The notes beneath the pieces were generated by a model. It was given only the letters and a program-made list of their open reading frames with translations. It ran no database searches and was not told where the DNA came from. Source: Antilocapra americana (taxonomy: Eukaryota; Chordata; Mammalia; Artiodactyla; Antilocapridae). From it: 64,000 nt of DNA. The position numbers were made by a program, and so were the translations under genes. The DNA lies in assembly GCA_007570785.1 (NCBI GenBank), contig ML664175.1:7846050-7910049 (forward strand), in the 5' to 3' direction. Below are positions 55,886 to 64,000 of the stretch, one piece after another. Numbering within the stretch: position 1 is the first letter of the stretch; each line of letters begins with the position of its first letter.

Positions 55886-56230
55886 TGGAGAAGACTCTTG
55901 AGAGTCCCTTGGACTGCAAGGAGATCAAACCAGTTCATCCTTCAGTCCTGAATATTCATTGGAAGGACTGATGTTGAAGCTGAAACTCCAATACTTTGGC
56001 CACTTGATGCAAAGAACTGACTCATTTGAAAAGACACTGATGCTGGGAAAGATTGAAGACAGGAAGAGAAGGGAATGACAGAGGATGAGATGGTTGGATG
56101 GCACCACCAACTCTATGGACAGGAGTTTGAATAAACTCCAGGAGTTTGTGATGGACAGGGAAGCCTGACATGCTACAGTCCATGGGTTCATAAAGAGTTG
56201 GACATGACTAAGTGACTGAACTGAACTGAA
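55886..56230 (+). mobile_element. BovB LINE 3' fragment, forward
   Basis: Begins TGGAGAAGACTCTTGAGAGT and ends TGACTGAACTGAACTGAA; about 345 bp covering the RT C-terminal end and 3' UTR. Confidence 0.92.
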
Positions 56231-56289
56231 AGATGATGAGCTATCTAGAGGTGAAACTCTGAAGTCAGACTTGGGACAATGGGTAAGAC

Positions 56290-56600
56290 AGGTTTTCTAG
56301 AGGAGCCTCCTCTGAGGAAGTGTTATCTTGACAAAGACCTGAAGTTATAAGTAGGAGTTCAGTTTGGGAAGAGATGAGCAGGAAGCATTTATGTTTCTTC
56401 CTGGTTGAGGACAGTGCATTAGCAAGTAGAGTAAGCACACAGTATATTTGAGAAGAGAATTTAGCTGATTTTGTGAGCAAGAGGTAGCAAGAAATGAGGC
56501 TGGAGGAATTGGCAGGGACCAGCATGCAGTGCCTTACGGGCCACGGTGAGGAGTTTAACTCTGCTAACAGAAATAAGAGCCCATAGAGAACTTCAGGAGG
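56290..56600 (+). mobile_element. Old mammalian repeat, family unresolved
   Basis: GAGGAAGTGTTATCTTGACA, GCAGTGCCTTACGGGCCACG and CAGGAGGGGCGCGTCCTGTT are landmarks of the same frequent repeat as at 36161. Confidence 0.6.
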
Positions 56601-56687
56601 GGCGCGTCCTGTTCACATAGGCAGCTGAGAACAGACATCAGCATGGAAGATAGATTGGTGGAGCTGGTGCTCATTGCGCCACTATTT

Positions 56688-56719
56688 TTGTTGTTGTTGT
56701 TGTTGTTGTTTGTTGTTTA
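56688..56719. repeat. (TTG)n microsatellite
   Basis: About ten TTG units, likely length-variable. Confidence 0.9.
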
Positions 56720-57146
56720 TTTTAGTGTTACTAACACGTAAGCTTGCTACGAGGCCACACAGAAGAAACATACTGTACTTTTCCTTATTCAAAAAAGAAG
56801 GTACACAATAAATTTTAATACCTGGTTTTCTGGTAAAATCTAATTAGATAAATTAGAGTTTATCCTTAAAAGTACACCACAACTTGCTCAGAGATGCAAA
56901 CTCCTTTTTCTGCACTGAAGCATTCCTTCTCTATTGTATTAATCAATCCTGCTTCCTCTACCTCTGCCTCCCCACAAACACATCCTTTTATACCACTCAG
57001 TTTTGGTTGTCTCTGTGGGATCCAAAATGCATCTTAAGCATCTTAAATCAGACAGTAAGCACCAGTCCCCTAGACCAGTAAGTTTCTTCAGATAGCATTT
57101 GCGCCCCTTGTCCTATCCCTGACCCGTCACCACCCTCCTGATTGCC
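56720..57146. other. Intronic DNA, no gene seen
   Basis: Nothing assignable. Confidence 0.4.
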
Positions 57147-57210
57147 TACTCAGTCCAGTGCAGCCGCTCAGTCGTGTGGGACTCTGCGACCCCATGGACC
57201 GCAGCACTTC
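57147..57210 (-). mobile_element. Short BovB/Bov-tA-derived fragment
   Basis: CAGTCCAGTGCAGCCGCTCA, GTCGTGTGGGACTCTGCGAC and CCATGGACCGCAGCA; about 60 bp. Confidence 0.82.
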
Positions 57211-57309
57211 AGTGGAGAACTCTTCATCTCCTGTGTCGAGTTCCGCTGCTTTCCCTGCCTCCCGATTACAACTACTGGCACCACCATTCATCCAGTTACT
57301 TAACTCAAA

Positions 57310-57690
57310 CACAAAGAATTATCATGGATTCCTTTACTTTCCTCACACACTTGAAGCTCATTCCTGCCCTCAGGCCGTTTTTGCCAGCTGGTCTAATGCC
57401 TGGATTTCTCTTCCCACCACTCTTCACCAGCAGCCCTGTGGGGCTCAATTTAATGGCACTTGCTCAGAATCTAAAGTCACCTCCATGAATAGCCTTATTT
57501 TAACCCTCTGCCTAACAACTAATTACTGCCCTATTTATTTAGTTACTTAGGCTTACTTCTTATCGGTCTTCTGTACCACTATATATATTTTTTGCCTGTG
57601 ATTTTCATCAACATATCTATATTGCCTAGAACGATATCTAGTAAATAGAACCTACTTAATCTCTATGTGTTGAGGTAATGAAGACTTTAT
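57310..57690 (+). mobile_element. L2 LINE 3' fragment
   Basis: Long-range L2 order is visible: CCCTCAGGCCGTTTTTGCCA, GCCCTATTTATTTAGTTACT and ATTGCCTAGAACGATATCTA, then GTAAATAGAACCTACTTAAT at the end. Confidence 0.65.
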
Positions 57691-57724
57691 CAGGTAATCC
57701 CAGCTCAGTGGAGTAGTGGGTAGG

Positions 57725-57830
57725 GGAAACTTCGGTTTGTGATTGTTTACTGTGTGATGTTGGGTACATTCTAAGATGGCAACACCTCTGTGTTTCATTG
57801 TCCTCGTCTACAAAATGAAAAGTTCACACT
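57725..57830 (+). mobile_element. MIR fragment
   Basis: GTGTGATGTTGGGTACATTC and CCTCGTCTACAAAATGAAAA match MIR core and tail. Confidence 0.55.
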
Positions 57831-60464
57831 GAATCAGAGGCTGGGCAGTGGGCAGGGGGATCCTGCCCACACTTCACAGGAACTTGACTCTTTGGAACTG
57901 TTCCATAGTGGCTCTGCCATGAGGCCATGTTATGTTTGGGCAGGACCTCTATCTTTGCTTACATGACAACATTAGTGCAACTATTGGATATTTTATTTTA
58001 TGTTACCTTTGCTTAAAAAATAAGTAGTAATTTTAGTAGCTAAGTAAAATATTTATGTTAGGAAAGTAAATCTCAAAAATTCAATGTTTGCTTGAAACAA
58101 TGAAATTATGAATGCTACACATGAAGCACCATAACTTTGAATGTTTATTGACTAGAGGTTAACAGTTTTGTACAAAAACAGTACCCCAAAATGCTGAGAT
58201 TGTATTATTAAAAGTCAGATCCAAGGTAAATGGTAATTAATAACCCTGTGGCTATCTTAGGTTTTTGGAGACAAGAATCTTTTTCTTAATGTATTTTTTT
58301 TTATTTCTTTGACTTTCTGTTAGCTTCTGTATTGAGATTTAATTCACATCCCATACAGTTCATCTGCTTAAGGTGTCCAGTTCACTAGTTTGCACATTCA
58401 CACATATTCTAAGGAAGGCATGATGAATTACAGTTCCTGGTTTATGTAGTACATCTTCTTCCATACCACATGAGAAGGCTTTTGAGTGCAAAGATTATAT
58501 TTGTTATCTTTGTATTCACTGAACCTTAATGGAAACTCAGTCTGTGTTAGTTTACTTGAATTGCAGATAAGAAAACCGTATACAAAGAACTATGGAGACA
58601 GGCTGAAGTAGTATTGGTAGTTGGAGAGAGATCTGAGCCTGGAAAACCTAGTTTTTGAAAGTTTTCTCACTCAAGAGCTACACCAGCTTTGGCAATTAAT
58701 GTATAACCTCGCCAAACGTGAATTTTCCTTTCAAAAATAGGTAATAAGAGTTCCTAGGATAAGGTGAGGTTTACATCATGCTTTAAATGTTCTTTGCCAA
58801 CTAGAAAGTACTATGCTAGTGGGAGGATACCATATTATTATAATAAGGAATAAAAATCTCAAAATAGTCTTCTTTAGGCGTCATTTAAGGTTTAAAACAT
58901 CTGGCTGAATGTTTACAAATCCATGCTCCACTGTTCCCTGTCTCTCCTCTCCTTCCCTCACCATTTCCATCTATAAATAGCTTCTTACTCTGCCCTTTTA
59001 AAAAAATGTGACATAAATAATATTGTTAGAGAAAATGAAGACTAGGACTACCTCACAGAGTAGAGGACATATACTTAAAAACATTTTTCTAGCAGGCTCT
59101 CTCTACATGGTAACATCTTACTCTCCCTATTTGCCGTATAGAATGTTGAAAAATTAATTGACTGTGGACAACTGTTTCAGGCTGTTGACCTAGAAAGATT
59201 CCATGTTGTTATATAATTTGAGCTACATAGTTTGTCTTATGATTAAATCATCTGAGCCCACCTTGCAAGTAACCTCGATGAAGTCAGGTCAACAGAGAAG
59301 AGTCAGTTAAAATTTATAGATAACAATTTATAAGTTTGATAAGCATAAATTGATCATTATGGTGATAATTTGCTGAATAAATCAGAGTAAATTATTTTAC
59401 AGATTTTTTTAAAGATGTACTTTCTGGGAAAAAAGTAGTGTAGTAAGAAAAAGTAGAAGAAATATTGCATCAAATGAAATATTTGATGAAATATTTCATT
59501 TTATAATAAAATGGAGTTGGTTTTGCAGTTTGTTTCCCTAAATAAGTTATTCTAAAGACTCTTATAGTCTTTAGCTTGACTGGTAAAGTTCTAAGATTCA
59601 ATAAGTTAGATCTATATGTGAATTTTGGCTCCACTGGTTTCTATTTACTTATTATCTATAATTTTTGGATAATTTTTCATAGTAATTCTCAGTTTCCTTT
59701 TCTTAACATTAGGGACAAAAATACCTACCTTATAAAGTAATTTTAAGGAGAAAGGAAGAGAGAGAGATAGATTTGGAGGTGAGAAGGGGCTACTTCCCCA
59801 GTGTATAATAAATATTCAAATATTAGCCATTTTCACAATCTTGAGGATTAGAATTTAGTAAACCAAAACTTGCATATAATTTACAATACCACCAAAATGT
59901 CTAGATGCCTAAAAGTGACTGAAAGCTTTAATTGGAAATGCCAGTTGGCAGCTGATGTTGTATTTGTCATCTTGGTATGGGTAGAACTTTGTTGCCTGGC
60001 AATTCTTATATCAGGGCAGTCTGGTTCAGGGCCCTAAATTGTGTAAACATATGTTGGTGTTTTCAAAGTCATTATTAAAAGAAACCCTGCTAGGCCCCAA
60101 GAGAGAAGCCAGATGGTGGACTGGGTCCACAAACATTCAGGTGGTTTCTAATTAGCAATTCCGTAGAAGAGTGCTTGGGATTCTTTAAGCACTGCTTCTC
60201 AAGTTGGGATTTGAGGCTGGGCTTTAAACTGTATCCTGAAATTACATCTACATATAATGGTGAGTGGGTGGGATGGGAGAGGGGTGTCTAAGTCATTTAC
60301 CAATTTTTCAGATGAATCTTTGAATGGAAAACTAATTATAAAAGTCATTGAAAATAAATTAGTTAAAATGACTGTTTTACTTAATTTACTTAGGCAGAGA
60401 TGGAATTAATTATAATATACAAAATAAAATCATCTTTCACCTTAGTAAAGTCCCCCAGTTCAGA
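57831..60464. other. Intronic DNA, mostly unassigned
   Basis: 2.6 kb without a gene. Weak MIR-like pieces may lie at 58630-58830 and 59620-59830, and an L2-like end at 58440-58550. A perfect hairpin is at 59472-59501. Confidence 0.45.
59472..59501. repeat. Perfect 13-bp stem hairpin
   Basis: AAATGAAATATTT, a 4-base GATG loop, then the exact reverse complement. Very AT-rich. Confidence 0.95.
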
Positions 60465-60640
60465 GCTTCTCAAACTTTAATGTGTACACTAGTCCCTGAG
60501 ATTCCTGTTAAAATGAAGTTCTGATTAAGTAGACCTTTTGTGGGGCAGAGTGGGTGGTTCTCTCCATTTCTAACAAAATCTGAGATGATACCCAGGCATC
60601 TGGTTAGTGTACCTCACAACTAGTAGCAGCAAGGCTTCAA
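60465..60640 (+). mobile_element. MER5-like hAT-Charlie element
   Basis: GCTTCTCAAACTTTAATGTG, CTGTTAAAATGAAGTTCTGA, TTAAGTAGACCTTTTGTGGG and CATTTCTAACAAAATCTGAG follow MER5A in order. Confidence 0.8.
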
Positions 60641-61945
60641 CACTGGGCGGGGGGCAGGGGGGCTGATGGTGGCATTAGTTCTGGACATTCCATCTTTTTA
60701 TCACCAATTTTTCTTATCTGCTGCTTAGTTATCATGTTGGTCCTCACCAATGGGTGAAGATTATCAGACTGCCTTTGTAATTTTGTTACAGTTACAGATG
60801 ATGTAACTGTCTCATCATCTTAATAAGTACAACTGTGCTGTAAACTTTGCTCTCACCGTTTCCATGTACTGTCTTCTCTTGATGTGTGAACTTGAGTATT
60901 TGCATATTGAATGTCTTTAGAATGTCTTACTCTCTTATTTTGGGGGGCCTCCAGTCAAAAAGTATGATTTTTTGTTGCCCTTCACGCCCATACGGTTCCC
61001 AGGCCACCTTGTACATTGAGGAACATTGCCCTTGTCCTTGTAGGCACAGAACAACGGGAAAACAAAGTTGTCGTCACATCTCTCCTCGCCTCGCTGACCT
61101 TGGTTCTACTGAGAGAACTGATCTGTTGGCCCCTGAATTTCTGTGGCCTCTCTTAAAATATTCTTGTCCTTAACATCTTTCTGGTTTACCTCATACCTAG
61201 TCTACCACAAACTATTATTTCATACTTGTCGTCTTTCTTGTCTTCCAATCAGCAATTTTCTGTTAATTTTCAATTTTACTCTCACAAATCACTGGTTGTC
61301 AATTTATCTTCATTTTTTTGGTGGAAAAGATTAGCTTCTGACTAATTTCTACAGTCAGTAAAATCTCCCTGGAAAAAATTGATTGCTTTCATCTCCTGTT
61401 TCCTACTCTTAAGCTTGCGTAATGGTGTTGGAATGACAAAGATTAAAGCAATGCCTCTGTATTCTTCAAAGACTCTGATGGGAGCCGAGATTGGTAGCAC
61501 TTTGTAAAGGCTCTCCCGGGTCTCTCTTTATTACCATGGTCGATCTCAACCTCTTCAATGTCCTTTGCTGTTGCAACACTCCTCATAGGTCTAGAAATCG
61601 CCATAAATATCTGAGATGTTGATGTTGCTCAACTAAGAGCAGATGACAGGTGGCTTTCCCTTATCCTACTGAGCCTCTTCACTATGACTTTTGCCCAGAA
61701 ACAGACAACTGTTGAATGACTCAAAGAAGCAGCACAATACTTACTGATAAAATATTAGCTTTGCATGGATAATGTCTTAAACATGAATAAATTATATCCT
61801 ATATTTCATATGACTAATAAGTTATTTTCCTGTACTGAAAACTGTTTTGTTCAGATTAGGTAATCTGGCAATAGCTACAGTTCAGCCCTACTTTAGGACA
61901 CTTCTGCATTCCTGATGTTATAAAATAGCTTTATAAGCAGTACTG
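60641..61945. other. Intronic DNA, no gene seen
   Basis: 1.3 kb; a 95-codon ORF (60886-61173) shows no family features and is not called. Confidence 0.4.
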
Positions 61946-61990
61946 GTCGAGAAGAGTTGGACATGACTAAGTGACTAAACTGAACTGAAA
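61946..61990 (+). mobile_element. Short BovB 3' end, forward
   Basis: GGTCGAGAAGAGTTGGACAT, then GACTAAGTGACTAAACTGAA, about 45 bp. Faces the reverse BovB 24 bp downstream. Confidence 0.85.
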
Positions 61991-62014
61991 CAGTACAGTT
62001 GTTTCAGCTGAAAA

Positions 62015-62320
62015 TTCAGTTCAGTTCAGTTGCTCAGTCATGTCTGATTTTTTTGACCCCATGGACTGCAGCATGCCAGGCTTCTCTGTCCATTACCAAT
62101 TCCTGGAGCTTGCTCAAGCTCATGTTCATTGAGTCGGTGATGCCATCCAACCATCCCATCCCCTGTTATCCCCTTCTCCTCCTGCCTTCAGTCCTTCCCA
62201 GCATTAGGGTCTTTTCCAATGAGTCAGTTCCTCACATCAGGTAGCCAAAGTACTGGAGCTTCAGTTTCACCATCAGTTCTTCCGATGAATATTCAGGAAT
62301 AATTTTCTTCAGGATTGACT
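62015..62320 (-). mobile_element. BovB LINE 3' fragment, reverse
   Basis: Starts TTCAGTTCAGTTCAGTTGCT and runs to CTTCAGGATTGACTTG, about 305 bp. Confidence 0.92.
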
Positions 62321-62559
62321 TGTGAAAACTAAGACATCATAGTTGACCTCTTCTCTGAATCCTATTAGCAAATCTGTAATAAAAGCTCTACATATGAGTG
62401 CTTTTTAAAATTTTTCTGAGATTATTACTTCTGTTCTTGTTCAGATACATTATCTTCCCTGTTCCCACTTTAACTTTCTTCCTCTGTAGATGCCTCCCAG
62501 ACCACTGGAAAAGGTCTTTCTTAGCATGGCTTATGCCCATTTCCTCCTCTCCTTTCTGT

Positions 62560-62995
62560 ACCTGATTTCAGCCCTCATGCTTAACACTTTCCCCTAAACA
62601 CATACTGTATGCTCTAGCTACATGCAACTATTTAAAATTTCCCTGAAATCCTTCCATGTTGCTGCTTTAGGACATGTGCATGATGCCGCCCATCCCTTTT
62701 CAGGCTTGTTCTTACTTGCCATTCCCAGCAAAGACTCATGCATTCTTAGAAGTCCAATTCAAACATTACTTCTGTCAAGTTTTCCCTGAGATTATTGGGG
62801 ATAAGTACTCCTTAGTTATTTTCCCTTTATAGTTCCTACTGTACCATCTATCTTTGTACTATATATTACAGATACTTCACCCACCATGCCCTGAGCTTTT
62901 ATTTATCTTTGTATGAATCTCCCTATTTTCCCTCCCATTCACTGACCCTTAATAAAAATGTTATCGATCAGTGAATCCAGTTAGGAATATAAGCC
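62560..62995 (+). mobile_element. L2 LINE 3' fragment
   Basis: CTTCTGTCAAGTTTTCCCTG, CTGAGCTTTTATTTATCTTT and ACTGACCCTTAATAAAAATG are in L2 order. Diverged. Confidence 0.6.
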
Positions 62996-63119
62996 TATGG
63001 CTATAAACAGACAAAAGCAAAGATATAGGTTCCAAACTTTAATTTCCAGTCACAATTCAGCACAATCACACAACCTGATATAATCTCTCATATAAAGGAG
63101 AAATATTTTCTAAGTATAT

Positions 63120-63755
63120 TGTTCAGTTGCTCAGTCATGTCTGACTCATTGCAATCCCCTGGACTGCAGCATGCCAGGCCTCCCTGTCCTTCACCCTCTC
63201 CTGGAGCTTACTCAAACTCATGTCCATTGAGTCGGTTATACCATCTAACCATCTTGTCCTCTGTTGTCCCCTTCTCTTCCTGCCTACAATCTTTCTCAGC
63301 GCCAGATGCTTTTCCAATGAGTTGGCTTTCACATCAGGTGGCTAGAATATTGAAGCTTCAAGCTTCAACATCAGTCCTTCCAATGAATATTCAGGATTGA
63401 TTTCCTTTAGGATTAACTGGTTTGATCTCCTTGCAGTCCAAGGGACTCTCAAGAGTCTTCTCCATCACCAAAGTTCAAGCATCAATTCTTCAGTGCTCAG
63501 CATTCTTTATGGTCCAGCTCTTAAATCCATACTGGACTACTTGAAACACCATAGCTTTGACTATATGGATCTTAGTTAACAAAGTAATGTCTCTGCTTTT
63601 TAATATGCTGTCTAGGTTTTTCATAGCTTTTCTTCCAAGGACAAAGCTTTTCTTCTAAGGACCTTTAAATTTCATAGCTGCAGTCACCATCTGCAGTGAT
63701 TTTGGAGCCCAAGAAAATATAGTCTTTGACTGTTTTCATTTTTTCCCATTTGAGT
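63120..63755 (-). mobile_element. BovB LINE 3' fragment, reverse
   Basis: From TTCAGTTGCTCAGTCATGTC to about TTTTCATTTTTTCCCATT, 635 bp. Contains a small local duplication around AGCTTTTCTTCCAAGGAC and AGCTTTTCTTCTAAGGAC (63626-63662). Confidence 0.92.
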
Positions 63756-63856
63756 GTGTAGTCCCAATAATTATTTCCCCCACGGTTATGGAAAGGTTTA
63801 GTACTCACACATGTGGAAAAAAAAATCCTAAATCCCTTTCATTTACCCCCACAAAT

Positions 63857-63908
63857 TGTGTGTGTATGTGTGTGTGTGTGTGTGTCTGTCTGTGTGTGTC
63901 TGTGTGTT
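63857..63908. repeat. (TG)n microsatellite
   Basis: About 25 TG units with a few TC and TA interruptions; a likely polymorphic marker. Confidence 0.92.
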
Positions 63909-64000
63909 GCTCATGCATTTGTGTGTTGTAAGAGAAGTTAGTATTACAATGAAGTACAGCTTTGCTTCCCTGACAAATTATGAAATACCTCTTCAATCAC

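Larger units (their letters stand above)
1..64000 (+). other. UNC13C: Partial UNC13C gene: two exons and three introns
   Basis: Both recognisable exons are on the + strand, so the window is read as an internal slice of one gene. The order is intron (1-23832), exon, 30,841-bp intron (23967-54807), exon, intron (54894-64000). Exon phases are compatible across the large intron. No promoter, first exon, last exon or 3' UTR was recognised. The next expected exon, which should continue the MUN domain after the second one, was not found before position 64000. Large AT-rich introns full of repeats fit what is known of UNC13C. That the same gene spans the outer introns is inference. Confidence 0.8.

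Noticed and set aside
60886..61173. 95-codon ORF considered as a UNC13C exon
   Set aside because: The sequence does not resemble the MUN domain continuation expected after the second exon.
7821..63755. CRISPR-like array of recurring units
   Set aside because: Recurring units are dispersed SINE and BovB termini in both orientations at irregular distances, in eukaryotic DNA.
63805..63996. 63-codon ORF with histidine-threonine repeats
   Set aside because: Translation of the TG microsatellite.

Overview
This window is nuclear DNA from a ruminant, most likely a bovid. The diagnosis rests on lineage-specific repeats: BovB (RTE-type) LINEs, tRNA-derived Bov-tA SINEs and a bovine-type L1 (L1_BT-like), mixed with older mammalian repeats (MIR, L2, MER5, MaLR LTRs and old L1). 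The sequence does not let me choose between cattle, other bovines, sheep or goat. There is no sign of prokaryotic sequence.

The only host coding sequence I can support is two short exons on the + strand, 23833-23966 and 54808-54893. They are consecutive: the first ends two bases into a codon, the second supplies the third base, and the joined reading matches the MUN domain of a Munc13/UNC13 protein. Residue choices point to UNC13C, a presynaptic vesicle-priming factor. Nearly the whole window is therefore intron: over 23.8 kb before the first exon, 30.8 kb between the two, and over 9.1 kb after the second.

Layout. 1-7.8 kb: intron with two MaLR-like LTRs, a MER58-like element and two copies of an unresolved old repeat. 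7.8-11.9 kb: a Bov-tA and two BovB copies, one about 2.8 kb. 12-13.6 kb: an 80-bp tandem duplication and a 5'-inverted L1 insertion. 14.1-17.6 kb: a diverged inverted repeat with arms of about 0.7 kb. 17.8-23.8 kb: SINEs, a MER5 and a mariner-like MITE before the first exon. 24.4-31.6 kb: a 26-bp palindrome, a + strand BovB and two long - strand BovBs. 31.6-34.2 kb: an old antisense L1. 36.5-37 kb: two SINEs with target-site duplications. 37.3-38.9 kb: a probable endogenous retrovirus remnant. 44.7-50.7 kb: a structurally full-length antisense L1 with a 17-bp target-site duplication and an apparent 3' transduction. 51-54 kb: old L1 pieces and AT-rich simple sequence. 54.3-64 kb: the second exon, then SINEs, BovB, L2, MIR and microsatellites.

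The transposon reading frames are all broken, so nothing else here looks like a working protein gene. I found no novel enzymatic or defence system. The most interesting items are structural: the transducing L1, the inverted repeat, the twin-primed L1, and opposed BovB copies that could fold in UNC13C pre-mRNA.
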